From: Sulfitobacter sp. BSw21498
GTDB taxonomy: Bacteria; Pseudomonadota; Alphaproteobacteria; Rhodobacterales; Rhodobacteraceae
Direction: 5' to 3'
Length of the DNA: 64,000 nt
Assembly (NCBI RefSeq): GCF_006064855.1
Contig: NZ_CP040754.1
Coordinates: forward strand, 83,548-147,547
In this document: positions 35,105 to 43,822 of the stretch, piece after piece
Layout: each line of letters opens with the position of its first letter
Position numbering within the stretch: position 1 is the stretch's first letter
The notes under the pieces: model-generated
The model's database searches: none
Seen by the model: the letters and a program-made list of their open reading frames with translations, nothing else
What the model was told of the DNA's origin: nothing
Translations under genes and position numbers: made by a program

Positions 35105-36181
35105 ATGAGCGTTGTCACCTACTTCGTTGAAACCTCCCAAGGCTATCTCGACACCGCCGCCGAAACGCAATTCGGATCGGTAGCCGCAACGGTTGGGACG
35201 CTGCTCGTCCTTGGAACAACGGTCGTCGTGATCTTCGTCTTTCTGAACATGATCTATCAGTACAAAGCGATGGACGGGCGAACGGCGTTCTGGCTAGCAA
35301 TAAAGATCGGGCTCATCGGGATATTTGCAACCAATTGGGTTCAGTTCAATGCACTGTCGTCGGCGATCCTTGCAGGGATCGACAGTATTGCAGGCGCACT
35401 TGTCGCATCCGTGGGCGGCGGCGTGCCCGGCCCTTCGGGCACATTCGCCGAAGAATTTGACCGACTCATTGCCGAGCTTGGCGAGTATCTCAATGCGGCA
35501 GGATCGGAACTCAACTGGATGGCGGGCGCAATGCTCGACATCGTTGGCGTGCTGATGTTGTCGATCCTTGGTGGGCTGGCGGCGTTCATTCTAGTCGCCT
35601 CACGTCTAATGATCGCCCTTCTCATCGGGATCGCGCCGATCATGATCTTTTTGACACTGTTTGACGTCACCAAAGACTATTTTACGCGTTGGCTCTCCGC
35701 GCTGATCTCCTTTGCCATTTATCCGATTGTCCTGGCGGGCGTATTTGCAACGATCACAGGAGTTGCCTCCGCATTGATCGGGGAGCTTGGCGATCCCGAA
35801 GGGGCAACAAACATCGGCGCGCTAATTCCCTTCTTTATGATGGTGTTGATGGCCAAAGGGTTCATCGTCGCAACGCCATTCATCGTACGGGCGATTTCTG
35901 GAAACATCATGATGCCTGCGCTCTCAGGAGGACTGGGTGGCAGCTACGGATTCATGCGGGCGGCGATGGGCAATCAGCAAGCCTACAATCGCTATCTCGT
36001 TGGGGGGGCAAGTGGGGCAGAATACGCCGCACTCAGAGCGCGTCAGATGTTCGGGGTGCAACAAATGCCTCAACGGCCGGGAATGGCAAATGTGACACCC
36101 ACAGGGGGCAATCCATCGACGGGGACTGGATCGCAAATGCTGGCACAGCTTGCGAGGCTAGGCAGATTGGGGAGACGATGA
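35105..36181 (+). CDS. virB6: VirB6/TrbL polytopic channel protein
   Basis: 358 residues with five to six membrane segments, a central periplasmic loop (GVPGPSGTFAEEFDRLIAEL) and conserved LMIALLIGIAPIMIFLTLFD with YFTRWLSALISFAIYPIV, the core TrbL/VirB6 pattern. The tail is Gly/Pro/Gln-rich (QQMPQRPGMANVTPTGG). In the archetypal vir operon B6 precedes B7-B11; here it lies after B11. Confidence 0.9.
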   Translation: MSVVTYFVETSQGYLDTAAETQFGSVAATVGTLLVLGTTVVVIFVFLNMIYQYKAMDGRTAFWLAIKIGLIGIFATNWVQFNALSSAILAGIDSIAGALVASVGGGVPGPSGTFAEEFDRLIAELGEYLNAAGSELNWMAGAMLDIVGVLMLSILGGLAAFILVASRLMIALLIGIAPIMIFLTLFDVTKDYFTRWLSALISFAIYPIVLAGVFATITGVASALIGELGDPEGATNIGALIPFFMMVLMAKGFIVATPFIVRAISGNIMMPALSGGLGGSYGFMRAAMGNQQAYNRYLVGGASGAEYAALRARQMFGVQQMPQRPGMANVTPTGGNPSTGTGSQMLAQLARLGRLGRR

Positions 36182-36348
36182 GCATGTCGGACCCAGACGC
36201 GGAATTTGTAATTAAGGAGCAGGCCGACCTATGGGCCATGTCGCATGGGTTTACCGATGCGGACGAAATGAAGCAGTGGGGCGAGCAAATGGAACGTGAG
36301 CGCCTTGCAAAATTTGCCTTAAAAGAGGTGACTGAGAATGAACAATAG
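36178..36348 (+). CDS. Small acidic protein after virB6
   Basis: 56 residues starting on the virB6 stop (ATGA). Soluble and acidic with EFVIKEQADLWAMSHGFTDA; no known domain. The overlap with virB6 and the next gene supports translation. Could be an immunity or exclusion partner, but no evidence beyond position. Confidence 0.6.
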   Translation: MSMSDPDAEFVIKEQADLWAMSHGFTDADEMKQWGEQMERERLAKFALKEVTENEQ

Positions 36349-36529
36349 TAGAGTAGCAGATCGCCTGGGTGGCTTTATCATCGGGCTTCCAACAGTGGCA
36401 TTTCCCATATGGATTGCGGGTTGGTCGCCGTGGCTGGGCGTAATTACGACGACCCTGTTTTTGGTTGTAGCCGTGTCTTATGTTTGCGGCGTTACGGCTA
36501 AATGGTTTCAACATGGCACTGCGAAGTAA
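36338..36529 (+). CDS. Small membrane protein at the end of the T4SS operon
   Basis: 63 residues with two hydrophobic segments (GGFIIGLPTVAFPIWIAGW and VITTTLFLVVAVSYVCGVTA) and short polar ends. Overlaps the preceding gene by 11 bases. Two-helix membrane proteins at this position in conjugation operons are sometimes entry-exclusion proteins; that role is only a guess. Confidence 0.6.
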   Translation: MNNSRVADRLGGFIIGLPTVAFPIWIAGWSPWLGVITTTLFLVVAVSYVCGVTAKWFQHGTAK

Positions 36530-37033
36530 GCGCAGCTAGACAACACCTTCCGATGACGCGTTTAACTCAATGTGTTGCTTACATGGGGTTCATTTTTAAC
36601 ACGTTGACCTTTTCATATCATATGAACAGGTAGTCTTTGACTGATTGGCAAGCAGCTGCCGCACCTTACAACAAATCGCGCAATATGGGCTGCTCTACTA
36701 CTAGGGGTAGGACCATACAATAGTGAAACCAGCCGTTCGTGCATGATACAGCGAAAGAGGAAAACGAGCCACACTTCCATATGCTGGGGAGCGCAGGAAT
36801 AACCGATTTCGGAAGGCAGAAAAGATTGCCCCCGAATTTCAACCACTCATCAAGCCAACCCACGCCGCCTTGCGGTATTACTAAGCAGACCTTGCCCGAC
36901 GACGCAGATGTCAACTGAGAAGCCAAATGAAAGCAAACCATGCGATCGATTGGAGCAGTATCGTCAATGGCAATTCTGTCCCCCTGCCCGGAATTTCCGG
37001 ACAGGATGTGATTTAGCGGCTTGGCTCAATCTG
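36530..37033. other. Intergenic region after the T4SS operon
   Basis: About 500 bases without a supported gene. It contains a 15-base palindrome TTCATAT-c-ATATGAA at 36612-36626, which could be a regulatory site. The minus-strand reading frames here start late, have no signal or domain, and were not accepted. Confidence 0.5.
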
Positions 37034-37441
37034 TCATAATCCTGCCGGATTTCCGTTTTCTAGCACAGATCGGTCCGTCACTTCGTTGTTTCGAACCCAG
37101 TGAATGGTATTGCCGCGTCTGAAAAGGGTAACGCAGCGCTCTTTCCCTTTACCCAATTCTTCCCATTGTCGGCAGTAACGGTCTCCCGAAACTCGCCAGG
37201 TCCCAGTATCTCTTCGGTTGCGCCTAGAAGTAGTGTAATCGATTTCCATTGTGCTCGCAGAAGAGTAGTAGATTACATAGCTTCCGGTATTGTCTGTTCC
37301 ACGTAACGAGTTTCCCGGTAACAGGGTTTGAATTTCTGAACCCGTCATTCTTGTAAAATCACTTAACTCTGAAAGCTGATTTGTTGCGGAACAAGCACTG
37401 AGAGCTAGTGCAGCAGAACCAGCCAAGATGACATTTTTCAT
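37034..37441 (-). CDS. Predicted lipoprotein of unknown function
   Basis: 135 residues. N-terminal lipobox-type signal (MKNVILAGSAALALSACSA) puts it in the outer or inner membrane. The mature part includes GTDNTGSYVIYYSSASTMEI and GTWRVSGDRYCRQWEELGKG with RCVTLFRRG. This resembles a family of secreted proteins that share a terminal GTWRV-CxxW-xxG-xxCxxxF pattern. Last gene of the minus-strand block at 37-43 kb, but separated from the ABC gene by 240 bases. Confidence 0.7.
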   Translation of the reverse strand: MKNVILAGSAALALSACSATNQLSELSDFTRMTGSEIQTLLPGNSLRGTDNTGSYVIYYSSASTMEIDYTTSRRNRRDTGTWRVSGDRYCRQWEELGKGKERCVTLFRRGNTIHWVRNNEVTDRSVLENGNPAGL

Positions 37442-37682
37442 AGTTTTTCCTTTTTTGGATATGTTTCATCACTCGATTAGAAGTAAGTGTCGGATGATCT
37501 GTGCCGCGATGTCTTGAGATTAAACTGGACAACAAATTTGGCTTCACCAAGCCAATCGAAATATTCGTCAATTTTTGATTAAATGGCAGTTACCTGCCCT
37601 AGCAACCTCCAGTGAGACATCTGACTTATCAAAATCTATCGGTCGGTACTTATGTCGATACGTCACGTGAGTTCCCATCACA

Positions 37683-39359
37683 TCAAGCGGCATGAAGCCG
37701 GCTAAAAAAATCTTGGGCAGGCCCTTTTGAGTCAAACACATCTTCCGGCAAACCGCACTGGACGATCCGCCCATTACTAACGAATAAAACTAGATCCATC
37801 TGGCGCGCGATTTCGGTATTATGGGTGATCAAAATAGTAGTTGCGGAAGTTCCATCCAACAATTGCCTTACAAGACTTGCGCCCTCTACATCCAGCGCGT
37901 CATCTGGTTCATCCAGCAATAGCAATTGGGCTTCAGAAAGCGCGGCTCTTACAAGCATGATGCGCCTCACTTCACCGCTAGAAAGGTTGCGACCCGCCTC
38001 GGCCACGTGGCCATCCAACCCTCCAAGCCGTTCTACCATACCTCGCAAACCGTATGAGTTGGCCGCTTGAAGTATCTGGGCATCCGAAGGCTGTTGTGCC
38101 GCACCCATAGTCATCGCTCTACGCAGACTTCCTGCAAGGATTGGAGACTTGGAGCCAACAAATGATATCATTCGCTTGCGTACCGAACTGCTGAGGCTTG
38201 ACGGTGCATGTTCGCCAATCAAGACTTTGCCTGCAATAGCTGCTTCAAGTCCGGCTGCTAACGCCAAGAGCGTCGACTTTCCTGAACCGTTAGGTCCCAT
38301 AACAGCGACTTTCTGACCAGCTTCCACTACTAGATCAATGCCGGTTAAGTGTTCCGTCTCAACATTCTCAAAACGGACAGATTGCGGCTCATTAGCCAAA
38401 GGGCTGCCGAGGGATTTGGGGCGCGAAATACGTGGTTTGTTGAGGAGATCTACGCACTTGTCTCGTGCTGCAATCCACGCACGATATCGGTCGCCAACAC
38501 CGGCAAGATCGCGCATTGGCTTGATCATTAGTCCAACGGCGGCCATGGCACCTGCAACTTCGGCGGCAGGAATGCCTGATCTAAAAGCCGCAAATAGAAG
38601 TGACGCAGCCGCGAGGCCTGATATTGCAACGGGAATTGCTTGCAAAAGTGCTGCACCCCTAACGCGTTTGATTGCTGCCTCAATCATTTTGTCGGTTCGG
38701 CGCAGGAGTGTTCGATTCTCAACCTGCATTCTACCCATCAAGCGGAGTTCCGGTGCATGGGGGATGCGTTCACTCATATCTGCGGCCAAGCCACCCCGCC
38801 GAGAACGCAAGCGTCGGTGAATTTCACCAAGCCGAGGTGCAATCAGCGCCATAGTCAACAAGCCAAGCCCAATCGGGATTGAAGCCGCCAGCCCTAACAC
38901 CGGATTGAGCAAAAAAAGGACAACAGTAGCCAGCGGCAATACGATCAGCGACGAGATTAAACGCGCAATGCCGAGACTGACCCAGTTACGTACCGCAGCA
39001 AGATCTCCGACAAAGCGGAGAGCCATGGAACCTTGGCGGCGCTGGTCTACATATCCGACCGGCATGCGGGAAAAGTGATTGAAAAGTTTCAACCTTAAGT
39101 CCGACGCGTAGTGCTGGCCCACCTTCTCCGCCACCACCCGTTCCCAAATTCTCAATCCCGCAATAGAAATCCCAGCCAACGCGATCAGCCCTAAAGGCAA
39201 GAAAGGTGTCGTTGCAAGCGTGTCACGCAAGGCGGCAAATACATCTCGGGTTGCAAAGGCCGCCGTACCGGCCGCAATTGCCTGCCCAACTGCAAGCACT
39301 GCAACCTTTGCAATCCCAATACCACGTCCATTGCCAGTTATTCTTGGCAGTTCACTCAT
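37683..39359 (-). CDS. ABC exporter (fused membrane and ATPase domains)
   Basis: 558 residues. Membrane half (about 1-320) with five to six segments and no N-terminal peptidase, ATPase half (330-550). Walker A VMGPNGSGKSTLLALAAGL, signature LSSGEVRRIMLVRAAL, a clear variation from LSGGQ, and Walker B LLLLDEPDDALDVEG. It would work as a homodimer exporting a small molecule or peptide, or a lipid-like product. Start codon overlaps the stop of the DUF1611-like gene (ATGA), so the two are coupled. Confidence 0.87.
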   Translation of the reverse strand: MSELPRITGNGRGIGIAKVAVLAVGQAIAAGTAAFATRDVFAALRDTLATTPFLPLGLIALAGISIAGLRIWERVVAEKVGQHYASDLRLKLFNHFSRMPVGYVDQRRQGSMALRFVGDLAAVRNWVSLGIARLISSLIVLPLATVVLFLLNPVLGLAASIPIGLGLLTMALIAPRLGEIHRRLRSRRGGLAADMSERIPHAPELRLMGRMQVENRTLLRRTDKMIEAAIKRVRGAALLQAIPVAISGLAAASLLFAAFRSGIPAAEVAGAMAAVGLMIKPMRDLAGVGDRYRAWIAARDKCVDLLNKPRISRPKSLGSPLANEPQSVRFENVETEHLTGIDLVVEAGQKVAVMGPNGSGKSTLLALAAGLEAAIAGKVLIGEHAPSSLSSSVRKRMISFVGSKSPILAGSLRRAMTMGAAQQPSDAQILQAANSYGLRGMVERLGGLDGHVAEAGRNLSSGEVRRIMLVRAALSEAQLLLLDEPDDALDVEGASLVRQLLDGTSATTILITHNTEIARQMDLVLFVSNGRIVQCGLPEDVFDSKGPAQDFFSRLHAA

Positions 39360-40453
39360 GCCGCCTGCTCGGCAGATTTTATGCCTAAAGTACCTTCGGT
39401 AGCCTTTTTCTGTGTCCGAATCCTCGCAAGCAATGCACCGGCAGACACGGGGTCAATGAGGCTTTCGCGTTTGACAACATGGGTTCCCGCGGCTGCCTCA
39501 GCTTCCTTTGTGGCAAGTGGAGAACAACTGACCATACCAGTTACAATACTGGGTTCTATATTCATTGCGCGAAGAGCAGAACATCCGCCGACCGTAGATG
39601 CAGCGCATGGCGCCGCAAAAAGAAAGCCGTCAATACCTGCACGAAAATCACTGCGATTGAGCAAGGCTGCTGTTTCACCTTGAAAAATGCCGTCAGCGAG
39701 CTCAACGATGGCGATCTCACAGCCGTTGTCAGCAGCGTGGTCAAGGAGTATTTCGGTACCCTTCATGATACGCGATATCGGTTCCATGTAAGTCGAAACC
39801 ATTCCTGCATCCACAAAGTCTGCGACATAGTCTGCCCCAGCGTCTACGTAGGCATTGTAGTCACCGTATGCTCCGGTGCCTGTCGCTTTTATTGTTGCTA
39901 CCCGATAGCCAGCACGTGACAGGCCATGGGCAAAGCTCGCGACGGCGGTTGTCTTTCCTGCATTCATCGAAGCACCCACAGCCGCGATGACCGTCAAGTT
40001 CCGGGAACCGGTAAGTTCTGGAAGGCTGTAATCGGCAAGATTGACAGGATTGCCATCCCGGCCACAGAGCAGCCCAACAGGGATAACACGTGTCGGACCG
40101 GCCATCCGTTTGTTGGCCGCCCGCATCACGCCAATCACACCACCGCCAGCAAGCATATCCGATCCGTCAGGGTCGATTTTCGCATGACCTTCATACTGGT
40201 CCGGGGCGTAACGGCTGCCACAAACCAACACCACAAGATCTCCTCGGTATAACTCAGAGGGCCGCCCATTGGTGAGTTGGATGCGTTTGTGCGATCCGAT
40301 CTTTTCAACTCTTGCCAGAACAAGATCGCCTGTCTTTGCGTCCACAAAATTGGTCGTCAACCCGACGACATCTTCATGGACTACACGTCGAGTCGTAAAC
40401 GCCCACTTGGCAGAATGCGACAGTTCAACGCTGTTAACTTTTTGGAATAACAT
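39356..40453 (-). CDS. DUF1611-like P-loop protein
   Basis: 365 residues. An N-terminal beta-rich part (1-150) and a P-loop domain from residue 155: GASMNAGKTTAVASFAHGLS is an unusual Walker A, then YRVATIKATGTGAYGDYNAY and DADYVADFVDAG-like repeats. Best described as resembling the DUF1611/DgcN group, in which some members act on D-amino acids, but the match is partial. It lies 10 bases after the hydrolase and is coupled to the exporter. The role in the cassette is unknown, possibly ATP-dependent amino-acid or peptide chemistry. Confidence 0.6.
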   Translation of the reverse strand: MLFQKVNSVELSHSAKWAFTTRRVVHEDVVGLTTNFVDAKTGDLVLARVEKIGSHKRIQLTNGRPSELYRGDLVVLVCGSRYAPDQYEGHAKIDPDGSDMLAGGGVIGVMRAANKRMAGPTRVIPVGLLCGRDGNPVNLADYSLPELTGSRNLTVIAAVGASMNAGKTTAVASFAHGLSRAGYRVATIKATGTGAYGDYNAYVDAGADYVADFVDAGMVSTYMEPISRIMKGTEILLDHAADNGCEIAIVELADGIFQGETAALLNRSDFRAGIDGFLFAAPCAASTVGGCSALRAMNIEPSIVTGMVSCSPLATKEAEAAAGTHVVKRESLIDPVSAGALLARIRTQKKATEGTLGIKSAEQAA

Positions 40454-40463
40454 GCGAATTTCC

Positions 40464-41384
40464 TTACATATTTATAGTTTGAATTTCACTTGGAAGAGTC
40501 GCCCTTGAGCTAGGGTTTTTTGCGTCGCGATTCGCTGAACTCTTGGGCTTTTTAGCTTCACGGTTTGACAGTACGAAATTTACCAAGCCGCCTTTTTTTA
40601 CGCATTCGGCGAAGTCATGCCCGCTTTCGGGAAGTTCCCGGATGCGGACGTCTGGAAGGGGCAAGCCACGTTCCTGTGCCGCCTTCAGCAGAGCCTTTTT
40701 CCATTGGTGTGCGCGATCAATGCGGTTCGCGCCCTGTTGGTGATCTATTTCAACCCCGCTTCGGGTGTTGCTATCACAGTCGCCGTCAAGGGCACCCACT
40801 GCAATGTTTATGGGAATTTGCAAGAATTCGCGAAGGCGCGACTCCATCTGCGGTCCCCAATCATCTTTGCGCCCATCCCTTATGCCGAGACCATAGGGGA
40901 AAGGTTCAGCATCGGGGAAAGTGTACCAACCCGCAGAAGTCACCGACAGCGTTTTGATTAGATTTGGGTACAGCATCGCAAATCGATGGGCGAACTGCGC
41001 ACCACCTGAAAAGCCGCTCAGCTCAAAACGTTTTGATTGCCAGAGTCCTGCCAAACGCAAGTCATTCATGAGCCCAAGCAGCGCAAGATCGGCTCGCCCC
41101 TTCCGCACGACTTGCTGGTATAGCGGCCATTGTTCTTCTCCAAACAACGGAGCAATGACCACTTGTCCGGCCTTTGCCGCACAGGCACCAAATTGCTGTG
41201 CTTGCATTTTGGCCCCCCTGCGGATGCCATGTACCGCTACCAATGGTGGGCGGCCAGCGTCTAACTCTGTAGGAATAGCAAGCCAGCATGGAAGACCATG
41301 ACGACCCGAGCCAGCCTTGAATTCAAGTCTAAAGGCTCCAGGCGTTGAAAAGTTTTTTGTCACGATATTGTCTCCCAATGGCAT
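40464..41384 (-). CDS. Alpha/beta hydrolase, polyhydroxybutyrate-depolymerase-like
   Basis: 306 residues. Alpha/beta hydrolase with nucleophile elbow FELSGFSGGAQFAHRFA (Ser), acid region VGALDGDCDSN and His in ESGHDFAEC. Opening segment PCWLAIPTELDAGRPPLVAV is typical of the feruloyl esterase/PHB depolymerase group. No signal peptide. The C-terminal tail (KKPKSSANRDAKNPSSRATL) is positively charged and repetitive. It may cleave an ester or amide in the cassette product. Confidence 0.8.
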   Translation of the reverse strand: MPLGDNIVTKNFSTPGAFRLEFKAGSGRHGLPCWLAIPTELDAGRPPLVAVHGIRRGAKMQAQQFGACAAKAGQVVIAPLFGEEQWPLYQQVVRKGRADLALLGLMNDLRLAGLWQSKRFELSGFSGGAQFAHRFAMLYPNLIKTLSVTSAGWYTFPDAEPFPYGLGIRDGRKDDWGPQMESRLREFLQIPINIAVGALDGDCDSNTRSGVEIDHQQGANRIDRAHQWKKALLKAAQERGLPLPDVRIRELPESGHDFAECVKKGGLVNFVLSNREAKKPKSSANRDAKNPSSRATLPSEIQTINM

Positions 41385-41408
41385 TTGTAGCTTTGGCGGT
41401 TATTCGGC

Positions 41409-41981
41409 CTAACCAGCGGCCCCAAAGACCTGCTCCGACATCGCGGTAGGCAGCATGTCAAAAATCATGTGGATTCTATCCTGATCCCCGTCATTGTGTG
41501 CTTCATGCATCTTGTTATTGTCGAACCACCAAACTTCGCCTTCTTTCATGCGAATTTCTTCGGATTCGGCTTTCAACCAAGAGCCAGCCGTAGATCTGAG
41601 AACGAAATGGTACCGTCCGCGAACTCTGTAGTATTCACCCTGATCGATATGGGGATAGACGCGCTTACCTGCGGGCAAACAAACAATTTTTGCGCGTCCA
41701 AGAATACAATCCTGATCTTCCGCAAATGTTTCAAGAAATGCGCGCACTGTAGGGTATTTCATGGATCCGGTTGTCCAGCGGCTTTCATGCACATCGCGAC
41801 GCTTGCGTCCGTTGATTGCTGATTTTCGCAGACCTCTGATCGGAATGGCCAGCGCTTCGCGTTGGACGGCAATCTTGTCTTGGCGGCCAGTGGCGTCATC
41901 CCATGCACCGTCAACACTGGAAATCTCTTCCAGAAACGGCTTGGGATCGACGGACTTTTTGATCAGTTTAAAGTTATCCAT
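41409..41981 (-). CDS. Aspartyl/asparaginyl beta-hydroxylase-like protein
   Basis: 190 residues with the 2-oxoglutarate/Fe(II) facial triad in cupin form: VYPHIDQGEYYRVRGRYHFV gives His-x-Asp and a substrate Arg, and NNKMHEAHNDGDQDRIHMI gives the distal His and Arg for 2-oxoglutarate. It hydroxylates Asp, Asn or Arg-like side chains in other members. ATG is preceded by GAGGAGA. Second dioxygenase of the cassette. Confidence 0.82.
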   Translation of the reverse strand: MDNFKLIKKSVDPKPFLEEISSVDGAWDDATGRQDKIAVQREALAIPIRGLRKSAINGRKRRDVHESRWTTGSMKYPTVRAFLETFAEDQDCILGRAKIVCLPAGKRVYPHIDQGEYYRVRGRYHFVLRSTAGSWLKAESEEIRMKEGEVWWFDNNKMHEAHNDGDQDRIHMIFDMLPTAMSEQVFGAAG

Positions 41982-42176
41982 TTTTTGTTCTCCTCGTTGG
42001 ATGCAGAAATGGGATTAGCAGGTAGTACATGACAGTTCCCTGACAGCGCTCTTACTTGTTTTGAACGGAGGCGAACGAGCGAAATCATCAAAGCTAAATC
42101 AGTGATCTAATCGACAGCATAGGGCGATTATCCGGACCAAAGTCCGAATGTTTCGGTCACCGGCGGGTACGCACAA

Positions 42177-42281
42177 TTAGCGGATCAAATTGACCGTGAT
42201 CGTCTTGACCTCGGACATAACCGGCGGGTCGTGGGGGACATGGTTCAAATCACCTTGAACAAGTTGTTTCGTGGGTGTGTT
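42177..42281 (-). pseudogene. DUF4399 relic (C-terminal fragment)
   Basis: A 34-codon minus-strand segment reads TKQLVQGDLNHVPHDPPVMS and then EVKTITV, ending at a stop at 42177-42179. It aligns with the C-terminus of the intact DUF4399 gene at 43347 (THTLQLVMGDKDHIPHNAPV then SEVITITVE). No start or signal peptide remains. It abuts the VIT1 fragment, so this is a deletion scar. Confidence 0.75.
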
Positions 42282-42459
42282 CTAGGTGAGACTTTAGGAG
42301 CAATTGCTTTGACACATCACGCTCGACAAAGGCGGCGGCGAACACTTCCAATTTTTCGTTAGGCAAATCAATCAACTCTTGCCGTTCGCGTGCGAGGTCA
42401 ATGTCAGCGGTATCGGATAGAGAGCTTACTGAAACGTATTCCCCCGCTAGCATCGGCAT
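42280..42459 (-). pseudogene. VIT1/CCC1-family relic (internal fragment)
   Basis: About 60 codons read MLAGEYVSVSSLSDTADIDL, ARERQELIDLP and FVERDVSKQL. They match the region of the intact VIT1 gene at 50417 that reads MAAGEYVSVSSQSDVERADI. The membrane helices at both ends are missing. The open frame around it (42250-42555) begins with unrelated sequence, so it is unlikely to make a functional protein. Confidence 0.75.
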
Positions 42460-42615
42460 TGGGTCGTTTGCGGGACGGGGCGATTGACACTCTGAGCCCT
42501 GTGTCGGGTATTGGCCGTCCGCGCGCGTGTCGGCGAATGTCGCGATCGAACCCAACTTTCAAATGCTTCATATTGCATGACTGTTAGCTTTTGACTGCTG
42601 CTGAACTCGGCTCGC

Positions 42616-43239
42616 CTACTTTTCTTTAGAAAACGTCATGTTGAACGCAATCGATACACGTTCCTCGTCAGTTTCGTTGGGATAGACCCAATGCACCAGG
42701 TATGATGGGAATAGGATCAACTCGCCCGGCTGCGGTCTGATCGCGCGCTTCGCTCCGAATGTTGGGGATTTCAGGATGCGCCAGTTGGGTAGGTCCGTGC
42801 GTGGGTTCAGGAATTCGATCTTGCCGGATTCACCTTTTTCCACAGCGGGTTGGGAGACGTAATAGACGCCCGACCAATGTGCACCGGGGTGTGTATGTGG
42901 CGCATTGAAACCACCCGAAGGCGTTGCGTTCATCCATCCGAAAATATCCAGCTTTAACGTTGCGAGGTCCAGATCGGGACTAATGTTCTTGGTCGCGATG
43001 TAAGTCGCGGCCTCTGCAACAGTTTTGAGTTGCGCAATGCAGTTGGTCTTCGATGCGAACAGATTGCCCGATGAATGCCACGCTCCATAGTTGGATTTCT
43101 CGACACCATCGCTTTTCTTGCGAAGGCGCGCGCCTTCTTCCAGAAGTTCGCGATTGAAGTCCTCGGAACCTGGCAAGCGAAACCGGAACAGGGGTGTTGA
43201 AAACAGCTCTTCGCAGTCGGTTTGTTCAAGGGTATCCAA
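42616..43239 (-). CDS. 2OG-Fe(II) oxygenase, TIGR02466 type
   Basis: 207 residues. TIGR02466-like: ELFSTPLFRFRLPGSEDFNR at the start, Fe-binding GGFNAPHTHPGAHWSGVYYV (His-x-His-type region), and LILFPSYLVHWVYPNETDEE then RVSIAFNMTF carrying the distal His and 2-oxoglutarate Arg. The protein family is widespread in marine bacteria and phages, with substrates mostly unknown. Upstream of the relic scar and of the second dioxygenase on the same strand. Confidence 0.85.
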   Translation of the reverse strand: MDTLEQTDCEELFSTPLFRFRLPGSEDFNRELLEEGARLRKKSDGVEKSNYGAWHSSGNLFASKTNCIAQLKTVAEAATYIATKNISPDLDLATLKLDIFGWMNATPSGGFNAPHTHPGAHWSGVYYVSQPAVEKGESGKIEFLNPRTDLPNWRILKSPTFGAKRAIRPQPGELILFPSYLVHWVYPNETDEERVSIAFNMTFSKEK

Positions 43240-43267
43240 AGCTAATTGTCCTTCTCAATTTAGTAGT

Positions 43268-43304
43268 AGCTCGACACCTGCGGTCATATTGCACGTGTCG
43301 AGCT
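43268..43304. repeat. Perfect 10-bp inverted repeat
   Basis: AGCTCGACAC and its complement GTGTCGAGCT with a 17-base spacer lie between the DUF4399 stop and the TIGR02466 start. There is no T run on either strand. It could be an mRNA hairpin after DUF4399 or an operator for the oxygenase cassette. Confidence 0.5.
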
Positions 43305-43346
43305 TCGTGTTCCAGTCCGACTGACGTCTATGTCGATTTGGCGAAG

Positions 43347-43787
43347 TTACTCTACGGTTATCGTAATCACCTCGGAAAACACCGGCGCATTATGCGGGAT
43401 ATGATCCTTGTCTCCCATGACAAGTTGGAGCGTGTGGGTGCCGGGAGCGAGGTCAAGCGTCGTCTCTGTCTGGCCTTTGCCAAAATGCATCAGGTTGTCG
43501 TCGGCGGGCATGTTCATGTCGAACTCTTCCGCTCCATCCTCACCTTCGCCAAGAGCTGCACGGTCGATCAGCAGATGATGATGACCGGTGTTTTCGACAT
43601 CGACGCCTGCGGGAGCAATACCCATGCCGGAAAGCCCGAACACGACTTTGACAGGGCTTTGTACTGTATCGCCGTCTTGCAGGTTTACAAAATACTGAAC
43701 GGTGCCGGGAGCAGAAGCTGTTTCACCCGCAAATGCGGTGAACGGCACTGTCGCAAGCAGAGCGACGACAAAAGTTAGTTTTCTCAT
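43347..43787 (-). CDS. DUF4399 secreted protein
   Basis: 146 residues from ATG at 43785-43787 (MRKLTFVVALLATVPFTAFA signal peptide); an upstream in-frame extension is not needed. The mature part shows the DUF4399 pattern: YFVNLQDGDTVQSPVKVVFG, GHHHLLIDRAALGEGEDGAE, APGTHTLQLVMGDKDHIPHN. The His cluster and repeated His/Asp suggest metal binding in the periplasm, which is inference. Lies between katG and the oxygenase cassette. Confidence 0.85.
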   Translation of the reverse strand: MRKLTFVVALLATVPFTAFAGETASAPGTVQYFVNLQDGDTVQSPVKVVFGLSGMGIAPAGVDVENTGHHHLLIDRAALGEGEDGAEEFDMNMPADDNLMHFGKGQTETTLDLAPGTHTLQLVMGDKDHIPHNAPVFSEVITITVE

Positions 43788-43822
43788 TGGTGTTTTCCTC
43801 TGTTGATTGTATTCATAAGTTC

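Noticed and set aside
36613..36941. Minus-strand frames after the T4SS operon
   Set aside because: No ribosome site or domain and weak coding character; not accepted as genes.
41985..42045. Short minus-strand peptide just before the hydroxylase, considered as a precursor peptide
   Set aside because: Only about 18 residues, overlaps the hydroxylase start, no leader or repeated core.
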